Source of the DNA: JBMNMU01 sp050953505
GTDB taxonomy: Bacteria > Bacillota > Clostridia > Peptostreptococcales > Anaerovoracaceae
DNA: 64,000 nucleotides
Direction of reading: 5' to 3'
NCBI GenBank assembly: GCA_050953505.1
Contig: JBMNMU010000001.1
Location: forward strand, 2,170,001 to 2,234,000
A model generated the notes under the pieces. That model ran no database searches and was not told the origin of the DNA. It worked only from the letters and a program-made list of their open reading frames with translations. The position numbers and the translations under genes were made by a program. This document shows, piece by piece, positions 16,353-26,291 of the stretch. How positions within the stretch are numbered: the stretch's first letter is position 1; each line of letters starts with the position of its first letter.

Positions 16353-17801
16353 ATGACTTTGAGAACTGGAAAAGAATATATCGAAAGTCTTCGTAAACTA
16401 AATTTAAACCTTTACATGTTTGGAGAGAAGGTAGAATCCCCCGTGGATCATCCCATTATTATACCTTCTATGAACGCAGTTGCCTTAACCTATGACTTAG
16501 CATTAGATCCCCTTTACGAGGATCTGATGACTGTAAAGTCTCATTTAACTGGCAAGAAAATCAATCTGTATAATCATGTCTTCCAAAGTACTGCCGATTT
16601 GGTGCAAAAGGTAAAGCGTCAAAGAATGCTGGGACAAAAAACTGCCTGCTGCTTCCAACGTTGCGTCGGTCAAGATGCATTTAATGCTGTCTATAGTACC
16701 GCTTTCGAAATTGATGAAAAATACGGAACAGATTATTTAGAGCGCTTTAACAAATACTTGCTTTATGTTCAAGAAGAGGATCTGGTGGTAGACGGAGCCA
16801 TGACCGACGTGAAGGGTGATAGGAGCCTATCCCCTAGCCAGCAAGTAGATCCCGACCTTTACGTAAGAGTAGTGGAAAGGCGACCGGATGGGATTGTGGT
16901 AAACGGATGTAAGGCCCACCAGACTGGAATCGTAAACTCTCATGAAATCCTAGTTATGCCAACGATTTCAATGAAAGAAGAAGATAGGGATTATGCCCTT
17001 TCCTTTGCTATCCCTTCAGATGCCCCAGGTATCACCCTAATTTACGGACGGCAATCTTGTGATACCAGAAAAATCGAGGGTTCGGAGATTGATGTGGGTA
17101 ACAGCATATATGGCGGACATGAAGCCTTAATTGTTTTTGATAATGTATTTGTTCCTAATGATAGAGTCTTTTTAAATGGAGAAACAGAATTTGTTGGTAT
17201 GTTGGTAGAGCGTTTCAGCGGCCATCACAGACCAAGCTATGCCTGCAAAACTGGTGTAGGAGATGTTCTTATTGGCGCTGCAGCATTAGCTGCAGATTAT
17301 AATGGTGTTCCTAGGGCTTCACACATTAAGGACAAGCTTATAGAAATGACTCATTTAAATGAAACGATTTATTCCTCTGCCTTAGCCTGTTCTTATGAGG
17401 GCGCTCCAACACCATCAGGAGCATATTTAATTGATTTGCTGCTAGCTAATGTTTGTAAGCACAATGTGACAAGATTCCCATATGAAATGACTCGTCTTGC
17501 AGAAGATATCGCTGGTGGCATCATGGTTACACAACCATCAGAAAAGGATTTCCGCAGTCCAGAGATTGGCCACTATATAGAAAAGTACCTTCGCGGGGTG
17601 GATTCAGTGCCAACAGAGCATCGCCTTCGCATCATGAGGCTTATTGAAAACTTAACGCTGGGCACAGGTGCTGTAGGTTATCGTACCGAATCTATGCATG
17701 GAGCTGGATCTCCGCAGGCCCAACGAATCATGATTGGTAGGCTTGGCAATCTAGAACATAAAAAATCCTTGGCCAAGCATATTGCGAAAATACCTGAATA
17801 A
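16353..17801 (+). CDS. 4-hydroxybutyryl-CoA dehydratase / vinylacetyl-CoA isomerase family (AbfD-like)
   Basis: This family uses FAD and an unusual [4Fe-4S] cluster to dehydrate 4-hydroxybutyryl-CoA to crotonyl-CoA by a radical route. It belongs to the HpaB flavin superfamily. The cluster ligands of Clostridium aminobutyricum AbfD (Cys99, Cys103, His292, Cys299) have counterparts: Cys100 and Cys104 in CCFQRCVGQD and His291 and Cys298 in GHHRPSYACKTG, with both spacings kept. Length (482) also matches AbfD (490). Start ATG with AAAGGAG. No 4-hydroxybutyrate dehydrogenase, CoA-transferase or crotonyl-CoA gene is adjacent, so the physiological substrate is uncertain. Confidence 0.82.
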   Translation: MTLRTGKEYIESLRKLNLNLYMFGEKVESPVDHPIIIPSMNAVALTYDLALDPLYEDLMTVKSHLTGKKINLYNHVFQSTADLVQKVKRQRMLGQKTACCFQRCVGQDAFNAVYSTAFEIDEKYGTDYLERFNKYLLYVQEEDLVVDGAMTDVKGDRSLSPSQQVDPDLYVRVVERRPDGIVVNGCKAHQTGIVNSHEILVMPTISMKEEDRDYALSFAIPSDAPGITLIYGRQSCDTRKIEGSEIDVGNSIYGGHEALIVFDNVFVPNDRVFLNGETEFVGMLVERFSGHHRPSYACKTGVGDVLIGAAALAADYNGVPRASHIKDKLIEMTHLNETIYSSALACSYEGAPTPSGAYLIDLLLANVCKHNVTRFPYEMTRLAEDIAGGIMVTQPSEKDFRSPEIGHYIEKYLRGVDSVPTEHRLRIMRLIENLTLGTGAVGYRTESMHGAGSPQAQRIMIGRLGNLEHKKSLAKHIAKIPE

Positions 17802-17824
17802 TATACAATAGGGGGAGTCAATAA

Positions 17825-17866
17825 GACGGGGGTTGTAAACATTAAAAAGTGTTTACAACCCCCGTC
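17825..17866. terminator. Perfect 17-bp stem-loop after the AbfD-like gene
   Basis: GACGGGGGTTGTAAACA (17825-17841) pairs perfectly with 17850-17866 around an 8-base loop. It is only 23 bases past the stop codon. It lacks a proper T-run, so it may end transcription weakly or protect the 3' end. Confidence 0.55.
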
Positions 17867-18001
17867 AGCTATTATAGAAGTCTCATTACCATACTTTGAG
17901 TTTTGGTCTAATGAATGTTATACTATAATGTTGTAACCGCAGAATGTCCCTTTTTGGGAATCCGGCTTACTGTGTTTAATGCAATTTCTGGCTAAATGAT
18001 G

Positions 18002-18122
18002 CCTAGCAAGACACTTTGTGTCTTGGGCAGAATGTTATACTGTAAAATTGCTGCCAGCTGTAGCTGTGCAGTTTCTGAATAAATGCCATGCAAGACGTAG
18101 CATGTCTTGGGCCGTACATTAA
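18002..18122 (+). repeat. Two-hairpin repeat element upstream of the pyrophosphatase gene
   Basis: First hairpin CTAGCAAGACAC...GTGTCTTGGGCAGAATGTTA (18003-18039) is almost the same as the one before leuD. It is followed by ACTGTAAAATT and an AGCTGTAGCT-centred hairpin (about 18040-18075). A second copy of the first hairpin type, GCAAGACGTAGCATGTCTTGGGC, lies at 18085-18121 and ends in the AAGGAG ribosome binding site of the next gene. Positions 17867-18001 hold no gene. Confidence 0.75.
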
Positions 18123-18135
18123 GGAGCGCTTATTA

Positions 18136-19773
18136 ATGAGTACTAAAGTTTTTGTTGTAGGTCATAAAAATCCCGATACAGACTCTATCTGTTCTGCTAT
18201 TGCCTACGCAAATTTAAAAAACAAGATATCAGATGACTTGCATATTCCTAAACGAACAGGAGAAATTAGCGAAGAAACTTCTTTTGTCCTCGATAGGTTC
18301 GGCTTTGAGTCACCGGATTTTATTGAAGATGCAGGGACTCAAGCCAAGGATATTGATATCAAAAAAACAGAAGGTGTCCATAATACCATTTCTTTAAAGA
18401 AAGCTTGGAGCATTATGAGAGACCTTAGCGTAGCTACGCTGCCTATAACAAACCAGAATAGGCTTGAAGGGTTGATATCTGTTAACGATATTGCCACTGC
18501 AAACATGGATATCTATGACAATAAAATTTTAGCTAAATCAAATACACAATACAAAAATATTGTAGAAACTTTAGATGCTACCCTCATTGTAGGAGACGAA
18601 AACCGATTTGTCACTAGAGGGAAAATACTAATCGGAGCTGCTAACCCAGACATGATGGAAAGCTTTATGGATGAAGGAGATATTGTAATCTTGGGCAATC
18701 GTTACGAAGCTCAGCTCTGTGCTATTGAAATGAACGCAGATTGTATTATCGTCTGTATGAACGCACCGATTTCAATTACTATAAAAAAGCTTGCTGAAGA
18801 ACGGGGGTGTAGTATTATTAGTACACCTTATGATACTTATACGGTAGCAAGGCTCATCAGCCAAAGTACGCCCATTCATTATTACATGAAGCGAGAGCAT
18901 CTTGTCACCTTCCAGACAGACGATTACACGGAGGATATTAAGAATGTCATGGCCAAGGTGAGGCACCGGGATTTCCCAGTTCTAGATGACTACGGTCATT
19001 ATTGCGGTATGATATCCAGACGATCATTACTGGACGTGCAAAAGAAGAAAATTATACTGGTGGACCATAATGAAAAGTCACAGGCGGTTGATGGAATCGA
19101 GGGTGCTGATATATTAGAGATTATCGATCACCACCGTTTAGGCAGTTTAGAAACTATTACCCCAGTTTTCTTTAGAAACCAGCCCGTGGGCTGCACTGCT
19201 ACAATTGTTTATCAAATGTATAAAGAAAAACAAATAGAAATCGACCCACCCATAGCTGGTCTTCTTTGTGCAGCGATTATTTCTGACACATTGAGATTCC
19301 GCTCTCCCACTTCAACACCAGCAGATCAAGCTGCCTGCGAAGACCTGGCTAGGATTGCCGGAATTGATATAGACACCTTCTCCACAGAATTATTCTTAGC
19401 GGGAAGTGATCTCAGAGAAAAATCTCCAGATGAAATTTTAAATCAAGATCTAAAGACCTTCTCTGTGAATAATATTACTTTTGCCGTTGCCCAGAATACT
19501 TTCATGCATCAGACTGAGCTAGACGAAGTAAAGGGTAGACTCACTTCCTATTTAAATTCCTCAAAGGATAAGCACGGTGTGGACATGTTATTTATCATGC
19601 TGACAAACATTATGGATGAATCCACAGACCTCTTGTACTATGGAGATGGGGCAAAAGGCATTGCTGAAAATGCAATGAGTGTAAAGGCCTCTGAGGGATA
19701 CCTACTGCTAAAGGGTGTCGTCTCTAGGAAGAAACAATTGCTACCTGCCCTCATGGCAGCTTTTCACGAGTAG
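18136..19773 (+). CDS. ppaC: Manganese-dependent inorganic pyrophosphatase with CBS and DRTGG domains (family II)
   Basis: It hydrolyses pyrophosphate to phosphate in the cytoplasm. The 545-residue protein begins with the DHH-type metal motif GHKNPDTDS (His10, Asp14, Asp16). A regulatory insert follows (about residues 70-300): a CBS motif (LPITNQNRLEGLISVNDI), a DRTGG domain, and a second CBS motif (FPVLDDYGHYCGMISRRSLL). The core then resumes with ILVDHNEKSQ and the EIIDHHRLG metal/catalytic motif, and a DHHA2 domain. In this family the CBS domains bind adenine nucleotides. Start chosen at ATG 18136 (AAGGAG at 9 bases); the frame opens earlier at 18088, inside the hairpin repeat. Confidence 0.95.
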   Translation: MSTKVFVVGHKNPDTDSICSAIAYANLKNKISDDLHIPKRTGEISEETSFVLDRFGFESPDFIEDAGTQAKDIDIKKTEGVHNTISLKKAWSIMRDLSVATLPITNQNRLEGLISVNDIATANMDIYDNKILAKSNTQYKNIVETLDATLIVGDENRFVTRGKILIGAANPDMMESFMDEGDIVILGNRYEAQLCAIEMNADCIIVCMNAPISITIKKLAEERGCSIISTPYDTYTVARLISQSTPIHYYMKREHLVTFQTDDYTEDIKNVMAKVRHRDFPVLDDYGHYCGMISRRSLLDVQKKKIILVDHNEKSQAVDGIEGADILEIIDHHRLGSLETITPVFFRNQPVGCTATIVYQMYKEKQIEIDPPIAGLLCAAIISDTLRFRSPTSTPADQAACEDLARIAGIDIDTFSTELFLAGSDLREKSPDEILNQDLKTFSVNNITFAVAQNTFMHQTELDEVKGRLTSYLNSSKDKHGVDMLFIMLTNIMDESTDLLYYGDGAKGIAENAMSVKASEGYLLLKGVVSRKKQLLPALMAAFHE

Positions 19774-19865
19774 GCATTAAAGGAATATACAGCACATCTA
19801 TTAATGCAAAAGTCCAAGTATTTTCATTATGAATCCAAAGTACATATTTTTTCAGCATAAAATTG

Positions 19866-19894
19866 GAAAAGCCTCCCGCAAGGGAGGCCTTTTT
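19866..19894. terminator. Bidirectional terminator between ppaC and the UPF0182 gene
   Basis: GCCTCCC-GCAA-GGGAGGC (19871-19888) is flanked by AAAA on the left and CTTTTTG on the right. It suits the plus-strand pyrophosphatase and the convergent minus-strand UPF0182 gene. Confidence 0.9.
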
Positions 19895-19921
19895 GTAGGT
19901 CAAAGTACACTATATCATGAT

Positions 19922-22855
19922 TTATTCTAGTATAAATTCTGGCTCAAGCTCTAAATCATTTTCACCATTATTCATATTGGCTTCATCCAGCATTTCTTGC
20001 TGTGGCTGTGTTTGTGATTGATCAGGCATTAGCTGACGCAAGTAGTCTTGCAGTTCCCTCTGATACCTGCCATAGGCGGCCCAGTCCCCGTTTCTTTGTG
20101 CAGCCTCTGCCTTTTCGAAGGCTTCGTTGGCCTTGATGATAAGCTCATCAATTCCTATCTCTCCACCAGTTGTCGGTTCTTCTGCACCACCAGGTTGTGA
20201 CGGAGTAACAGCACCATTGCCAAACAAGGTGTCTAGCGCTTCAGCTAGGGTCTCTCTATATACAATACGGTCTCCATAGGCCACAATCACCCTTTTCACT
20301 TCTGGCAAGCTTCCAACGTTGGCCGCTTCTAGATATACAGGTTCTACATAAACCAAGGATTCCTCAATAGGAATAACAAACATGTTTCCTCTTATATAGG
20401 TGGAACCTAAGGAATTCCATAGAGAAAATTCCTTTGAAATGTCCGGATGCTGGTCAATTTGTGATTCAATTTGCATTGGCCCGTAAACAGCTCGTTCCTT
20501 AGGCATTTGATAGAGAATCAGTTCTCCATAGTTTTCTCCATCATTTCGTGCTACCAGTAATCCAGTCAGATTTCGCCTGCCTCTTGGCGTATAAGGGATG
20601 GAGTTGATGAATTCCACTTCGTTCTCGCCAGGTAGCTTTAAAATATAATAGTTAGGCGTCATGACGGTTTCTTCTGTTCCATAGATTTCATTAGCAAAAT
20701 CCCAAAGGTCCTCACCCTGATAAAATACCCTTACATCATCCATGTGATAACGCTTATACACATGGGCTTGTATATTAAATAAGACATTTGGGTATCTAAT
20801 ATGCGCCCTTAAGGATTCTGGCATTTCATTGAACTCCTTAAACAGCCCAGGGTAAATTTTTGCATAGGTGTTGACTACAGGGTCTTTATCATCTACTAAA
20901 TAAAAATCTACATCCCCATTATAAGCATCAACAACCACCTTCACAGAGTTTCTGATATAATTCACCTTGCTGTCTGGTGAAAAAGGCTCTGAGTATGGGT
21001 AATAGGAGCTGGTGGTATAAGCATCCAGCATCCAATATAGTTTACCGTCTGCAATTACAACATAAGGATCAGAATCATACTCTAAAAATGGCATAATGCT
21101 CTGAATCCTATCAGCAATATTACGGTTTATAATAATTCTGGAATCGCTATTAATATTGGTAGATACTAATAATTTTAAACTCTGCTCTTTTATAGCAAAT
21201 AATAGTCTATTAATAGGATTTAGCTTAATCCCTGCGGTTCCCTCGTACATGGTATAGATATTATTATCGCCGCTTGGATAGTCAAATTCCTCTTCATCTG
21301 TACCTACTAAAATATAGTTATTTGTTAATTCACCGAAATAGATTTCAGATCTGTCGACATCGATTTCAGGCACCCTTGACACAGGTGGAATGTTTCTTAT
21401 CAGCATTTCCGGCTGTCCGCTTGCTGTCACTGTGTCTACTCTTGATAGGGTCACCCCGTAACCATGGGTGTACTTAAGATGCCTGTTAATCCATTCCTGT
21501 CTAATCTCATTTTCATCAATTTCTCTTGCAGATAAGAATACCTGGGTGTACTCCCCATTAATCATATATCGATCTACATCCACATCAGCAAAGGTATAAT
21601 ACAATCGAACACCTTGCGTCTGATTATAGAATTTCCTTGCGGGCTCGTAATCATTGATTCTTATATTAGAGATCGTCCCCATATTATTTTGAATATCTTC
21701 CTGGGTTAAAGAGTTATCCGCTGCAAAGGGTTTTACTGTTACATTTTTCAAATCATAAGCCGCTTGAGTGTACTCAATATTGTGCTCTAAATACGGCCAT
21801 TCCTTATTAATTTCATCAGGAGCTACTATAAGATTTTGAACAAGCATGCTACCGCCCGTACCTGCTGCACCTAGAATAATCATGATAACAGGTATCACTA
21901 GTATTGATTTGTACTTCTTTTTATTCATTCCACGAATCAAGCCAATGGCAGCCAGTATAGATAGAACCACCAAGGCCCTATAAACCCACAGATTAATATT
22001 TATATCTGTAAAACCTGCCCCATAGAGCACGCCAGTATGGGAATATAGCAAGCTATACTGTCTTAAAAAGAAATTTACACCTACCATAAGGAAGAAGATC
22101 ACACCCAAGGCAATAAGCTGCTTCGATGCAATGTTTAATAGTTGTTTTAAATTATCCTCGTCAAACTGTTTCCTGGGTCTTTGATGGCCAAAACCACCTT
22201 GATTTCCAAACATTCCCCCGAACATATTGCCAAAGGGATTATTATATTGTTGAGATTGCTGTGATGCATCGTCCTGGTACGATGTGTCTTGTTGAAAGAT
22301 CTTTGGTCTTCTCATGGAAAGTAGCATGAAGTAGCAAACTAGAGTTAAGACCGCAAATCCAATAATCACACCAATTAATATGCTGTTAAGCTGTGTGATG
22401 AATTCTAGCCTGAATACATAAAAACCAATATCATTCCCAAAGATAGGATCAGCAATACCGAAAGCTGTGCTTTCTACAAACTTAAGAATTTCAAACCATA
22501 GGCTAGAAACAACTGTAAAGGTTATCAGGAATGCAAAAATTGCAGCTAGCCCATAGGATATCTTATTTAATGTTTTTTCGCTAAACACTGCATCGATTGT
22601 GTCAACCGTGTCAACCTTTTTGTAATAGCCTCTTTTAAGTGCCATCAGGTAAAGGCTTGTGAGTATCATAATGATAACAAAAGTTGGTATACCAATCTCA
22701 AGTTGTGTATACAGCTTCTTCAGGAAAACACTGGTATAGCCTACCTCTCTAAACCAGAGGTAATTTGTTGCGAAGTTTAATAGGCGACTAAAGCCTGTCG
22801 CAATGATTAGTAGGATTACTACTATAATTCCAATTCCAATTTTTCTTTTATCCAA
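19922..22855 (-). CDS. UPF0182 family large membrane protein
   Basis: A 977-residue protein with about seven membrane helices in the first 340 residues (for example IGIGIIVVILLIIATGFSRLL at the N-terminus). A very large predicted extracellular domain follows, with the family's conserved NDIGFYVF, LEHNIEYTQAAYDL, YTHGYGVTLSRVD and TPRGRRNLTGLLVARND segments. The C-terminus (after about residue 885) is a Gln/Glu-rich, probably helical tail, EKAEAAQRNGDWAAYGRYQ, as in other members. A Gln/Asn/Gly-rich cytoplasmic loop lies near 200-225. The start is TTG behind AAGGAGG. Function is unknown to me. It is followed by PEP carboxykinase upstream in sequence order, with no functional link evident. Confidence 0.93.
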   Translation of the reverse strand: MDKRKIGIGIIVVILLIIATGFSRLLNFATNYLWFREVGYTSVFLKKLYTQLEIGIPTFVIIMILTSLYLMALKRGYYKKVDTVDTIDAVFSEKTLNKISYGLAAIFAFLITFTVVSSLWFEILKFVESTAFGIADPIFGNDIGFYVFRLEFITQLNSILIGVIIGFAVLTLVCYFMLLSMRRPKIFQQDTSYQDDASQQSQQYNNPFGNMFGGMFGNQGGFGHQRPRKQFDEDNLKQLLNIASKQLIALGVIFFLMVGVNFFLRQYSLLYSHTGVLYGAGFTDININLWVYRALVVLSILAAIGLIRGMNKKKYKSILVIPVIMIILGAAGTGGSMLVQNLIVAPDEINKEWPYLEHNIEYTQAAYDLKNVTVKPFAADNSLTQEDIQNNMGTISNIRINDYEPARKFYNQTQGVRLYYTFADVDVDRYMINGEYTQVFLSAREIDENEIRQEWINRHLKYTHGYGVTLSRVDTVTASGQPEMLIRNIPPVSRVPEIDVDRSEIYFGELTNNYILVGTDEEEFDYPSGDNNIYTMYEGTAGIKLNPINRLLFAIKEQSLKLLVSTNINSDSRIIINRNIADRIQSIMPFLEYDSDPYVVIADGKLYWMLDAYTTSSYYPYSEPFSPDSKVNYIRNSVKVVVDAYNGDVDFYLVDDKDPVVNTYAKIYPGLFKEFNEMPESLRAHIRYPNVLFNIQAHVYKRYHMDDVRVFYQGEDLWDFANEIYGTEETVMTPNYYILKLPGENEVEFINSIPYTPRGRRNLTGLLVARNDGENYGELILYQMPKERAVYGPMQIESQIDQHPDISKEFSLWNSLGSTYIRGNMFVIPIEESLVYVEPVYLEAANVGSLPEVKRVIVAYGDRIVYRETLAEALDTLFGNGAVTPSQPGGAEEPTTGGEIGIDELIIKANEAFEKAEAAQRNGDWAAYGRYQRELQDYLRQLMPDQSQTQPQQEMLDEANMNNGENDLELEPEFILE

Positions 22856-22896
22856 AACCCTGCCTCCTCCTTACCATATTCTCTAATCCACCTTTG

Positions 22897-24555
22897 CTAT
22901 TTCATCTGATTTTTAATTAGATTTTCAATAGCTTCTTTAGCTTCTTCCGGAAGTTGATCTCTCCCGCCCTTGAATTCTTTGAGGGATTCTAAATATGCCA
23001 CCCTATTTTTCATGCCCTTTAAGAGCATTTTTACATAAGCTTTATCTTGTAGTTTCGCTTCAAAGCCTGGTATATTTAAAGTCTTCATCGCTGTCATGTC
23101 GCCGAAGTTGATAAATTCAGCAGTTTCATCCACAATACTCTCAATGATGCCAATTGTAACTTCCTTTGGAATTTTTTTATCTAAAAAGTGACCTGTATTG
23201 AGTATGTAGCACTGTACTCCTCTATTTTCAAACAAAGCTTTGAACTTCTCATAATCCTGGCTAAGGGGGTAGGTTCGGAAAGGATTTGCATAAGGTTCAA
23301 AAACCAGAGCGTCCTTGTCAACGCCTTTTGCCAATTTTTCTGCAGTGGTCCTTTTTGTCGCAAGCACTGCTCCCATGGTAGATGCCAGGACGGGATCTTC
23401 AATTTTTATCACTGGAGGCAGTGAGTTATCCTTCATTAGCCAGATGATACTATTAATAGGTTCCTCCAGCTTATCTACCCTGTTTTTTGCCCATAATTTT
23501 GATTTAATGGCTCTACCATTTCCATTTCTAATGTCTTCTGTTACAATAACCAGCTTTCCCTCTGCATCTATGGTTGCGCCACAATTCTGTACGGTAATCA
23601 AATATTGATTATCCGGGGATGTTAATGGATAATCCTGAGTCTTGTCAAAGTAAGATGGTTCCATGGCTACGGAAGATCCATTTTCCGTTGAAATCACATA
23701 TGCATCATCATGAAGAACCGTTACTTCATATTTGCCATCATGCTTAGCATGTGTCAGAGTAGACTTCCCTGATCCTGAAAGCCCGAAGACGCCCATGACA
23801 TGCTTTTTACCGTCCTTTCGCACCATCCTCTTTAATCCACCATGACAAGAAGCGTAGCCATTTCTATTGGCTATTCCCCAGGCAATAGTTAAGGTGCCCT
23901 TTTTATGCTCACCAAAATACCGAAGCCCTAATAAGGCTGCACAATTGTGTTCTGGGTCAAAATATGCCAGACCATTTGGGTATCTATCATCTCTCCAGTC
24001 AGGGTCTGAAAGAATATATATATCAGGCTCATTGCCAAGCTTGGCAGATCTTGCATACATTTCATCGTAAAACTTATTCACATATTGGAAATTCAAAAGC
24101 CAGTTATATAAAGTGTTTTCATAAGTTTCTGGAACAAGCAGATTGGCCTTCACCATAAAATCTTCGTCTAATCCGATGTAGACTTCTGTGTGTAACATAT
24201 TTTTATATCTTGTCCCATACGCGGCCTCGCGTAGGATACCAGCAAAATTGCTTTCCTCTACGCCTTTTTCACCTAAAATCACCCTAGCACCAGCAAATCT
24301 TCCTACTGTTTCACCGTCATTGAAAAGTAAAATCCTGGCGCCTTCAGGCAAGCCTATTGCCTCGGGTTGATGCACAGGCATATCTGTTAAAATGGTGCCT
24401 GGTGAATTCTTGGCCATTTCATATCCTTCTTTTAAATCCGTAACCTTTCTTACATTATTGCCATAAAATGCAGTTTCTATCGTAGTTCTAGAGGTTGAAA
24501 ATCCCACATTGCCTGATGTAATTTCTTCTCTTGTATAACGAGACCTGGTTGACAT
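22897..24555 (-). CDS. pckA: Phosphoenolpyruvate carboxykinase (ATP)
   Basis: PckA interconverts oxaloacetate plus ATP and PEP plus CO2. It serves gluconeogenesis or, in many anaerobes, PEP carboxylation. The kinase-1a loop is FGLSGSGKSTLTH, followed by the metal-binding LHDDAYVIS. DWRDDRYPNGLAYFDPEHNC, SCHGGLKRM and EPYANPFRTYPLSQDYEKF are further recognisable segments. The P-loop reads GSGKS where most ATP-type enzymes have GTGKT, a conservative change. Length is 552 from ATG 24555 (AAAGGAG at 8 bases); a GTG three codons earlier is in frame. It lies between UPF0182 and a zinc-ribbon protein on the same strand. Confidence 0.9.
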   Translation of the reverse strand: MSTRSRYTREEITSGNVGFSTSRTTIETAFYGNNVRKVTDLKEGYEMAKNSPGTILTDMPVHQPEAIGLPEGARILLFNDGETVGRFAGARVILGEKGVEESNFAGILREAAYGTRYKNMLHTEVYIGLDEDFMVKANLLVPETYENTLYNWLLNFQYVNKFYDEMYARSAKLGNEPDIYILSDPDWRDDRYPNGLAYFDPEHNCAALLGLRYFGEHKKGTLTIAWGIANRNGYASCHGGLKRMVRKDGKKHVMGVFGLSGSGKSTLTHAKHDGKYEVTVLHDDAYVISTENGSSVAMEPSYFDKTQDYPLTSPDNQYLITVQNCGATIDAEGKLVIVTEDIRNGNGRAIKSKLWAKNRVDKLEEPINSIIWLMKDNSLPPVIKIEDPVLASTMGAVLATKRTTAEKLAKGVDKDALVFEPYANPFRTYPLSQDYEKFKALFENRGVQCYILNTGHFLDKKIPKEVTIGIIESIVDETAEFINFGDMTAMKTLNIPGFEAKLQDKAYVKMLLKGMKNRVAYLESLKEFKGGRDQLPEEAKEAIENLIKNQMK

Positions 24556-24584
24556 TAAATTCACTCCTTTAATCTAATATGTTC

Positions 24585-26267
24585 TTAAAATTTATAATAG
24601 TTTACAATCTGCATTTGATTGTTTACTGGTTCTAAATAGTAGATCCAGTTGTAAGTTTTATGTTCCACCCGGCCTCCTTCAGCAATTTCTATTTCCTCAT
24701 GGATCCACGTGTAATAACCTTTGTTGCCTTGTCGAATCTCTCCGATTTCCATTAGGTTAAAGGTCTCTTTAATCTTTCCTAGTTTTGAAAAGTTAATAGC
24801 ATTTTTGTACGCAGTGCTATCTTTTTTTATTAGTTTAAAGACTTCCCGCTTTTCTTCGTTTACATAGTCTATCCATTGCGAATTAAAGGCAATGAGGGTG
24901 CCGACTATGGACTCATCCAGATAAACAACTTTACCATTCTCTTCCGTGTACCAGATATTGTTTTCAATAGGTTTTGACTGATTTATATCTGCATTTCCAT
25001 AATCATTATTAGAATTATATGCCAACGATGAATTACTCTTGACTTGTTTTATATTTGCATTTCGTAACAACTGGGATTCCACCAGGGCGTCTTTATCATC
25101 TTTGGGTTTCGGATCCGGCGCAGTTCCACTGACCTCTGCGTCCTGGGGCTCCTCTGTGTCTTCTTCTAAGGGCCCTGTGTCTGTATCTGTATTTGTTTCT
25201 ATATCCTGACCTTGGTCATCTTCCCCAGAAAATATACCTTTTATGCTATTGGTTGTATCAACAATAAAATTGGCAGCTTTTGTCTGCCCAGCCCTTACGG
25301 TATCAGCAGCCTTGCTACCTGGGGCTAAGTAAAGGATTCCTAAAATAATTATTTCAAATACCAATATAATTGCGATAATGATAAGGATGATTTTCCAAAT
25401 GCGTCCTCTTTTCTTCTTTTCCTTTTTATCTATTTCGTCATTCTCCGTAGAATCTTTGTCCTCATTCTGTCCTGATACAACAGGTATTACAGGAGAGGCT
25501 TCTTTATCTGGTTCTTTATCATGTTCTTTATCTTGTTTCTCCTCGCTGCTGCTGTCCATTGGTCTAGTAGTAGTATTATCCTTAGGAGCTTCGATATCAG
25601 CTTCAGTCTCAGCTTCAGGGCCTTCCTGTTTATTCTCTACGGAAATACTATCGAAGAAAGTGACCCTTGCCTCTTTCATTTCTTCTATATGAGACTTGGA
25701 CGAGTCTTTGGTTTCAACCTGCTCTAGATCCACATTGCTCTTCTCTTGGTTTTTTTCCTCAGCATCCCCTGATTCCATAGTTGGCTTTTCAAATAGCGTG
25801 GATTCTGATATAGGTTCAATTTTGATGGAACCACTCAAATCCTGAATATAATTATCCTTGGATCTCAGCTTTAATCTTTCATATTCCTTGTCCAATAAAT
25901 TCTGAAATTCTTCATTTTTTTTGCTAAAGGTAAGGAATTTTTCAATATCCTCACCTTCAGGTTTTCTACTATCCTGATCTAGATTTTTAAAAAGCTGATC
26001 CTGGAAGGATATTTCCCCCACCTCTTCCTTTTTTGTTCCAATTTCTTCTTTACCTTCCTTTTGTGTTTCACTATTATCCATTGCATTAGTATCCCATATA
26101 AGAACAGCATCGCCGGTTTTTTTCGGTTCTGGAAAATCGTGAACATTCCAGTCAAATTCTACATGTTCAACGGTTTTGTTATCATGAGCCTCTTCTTGAG
26201 GTTCTCCACAATTTTTACAGATATCGTTATTATCCTCTATATATGTACCGCAATTCTTACAATTCAC
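24585..26267 (-). CDS. Zinc-ribbon membrane protein with acidic linker
   Basis: A 560-residue protein of unrecognised family. Residues 1-22 are a zinc ribbon (CKNCGTYIEDNNDICKNCG, two CxxC pairs). Residues 25-290 are a long, acidic, low-complexity cytoplasmic region (many Glu/Asp/Lys runs). One membrane helix follows a KKEKKKRGR basic patch (about 293-317, IILIIIAIILVFEIIILGILYL). The outer domain (about 345-560) starts with an acidic stretch rich in Asp/Thr/Glu and ends in a folded part (WYTEENGKVVYLDES, YYTWIHEEIEIAEGG, YYLEPVNNQMQIVNYY). The layout (ribbon, linker, one helix, outer domain) resembles many Firmicute envelope proteins. Function unknown. Confidence 0.8.
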   Translation of the reverse strand: MNCKNCGTYIEDNNDICKNCGEPQEEAHDNKTVEHVEFDWNVHDFPEPKKTGDAVLIWDTNAMDNSETQKEGKEEIGTKKEEVGEISFQDQLFKNLDQDSRKPEGEDIEKFLTFSKKNEEFQNLLDKEYERLKLRSKDNYIQDLSGSIKIEPISESTLFEKPTMESGDAEEKNQEKSNVDLEQVETKDSSKSHIEEMKEARVTFFDSISVENKQEGPEAETEADIEAPKDNTTTRPMDSSSEEKQDKEHDKEPDKEASPVIPVVSGQNEDKDSTENDEIDKKEKKKRGRIWKIILIIIAIILVFEIIILGILYLAPGSKAADTVRAGQTKAANFIVDTTNSIKGIFSGEDDQGQDIETNTDTDTGPLEEDTEEPQDAEVSGTAPDPKPKDDKDALVESQLLRNANIKQVKSNSSLAYNSNNDYGNADINQSKPIENNIWYTEENGKVVYLDESIVGTLIAFNSQWIDYVNEEKREVFKLIKKDSTAYKNAINFSKLGKIKETFNLMEIGEIRQGNKGYYTWIHEEIEIAEGGRVEHKTYNWIYYLEPVNNQMQIVNYYKF

Positions 26268-26291
26268 TAGTATCCTCCATTTCTGAGCCGG

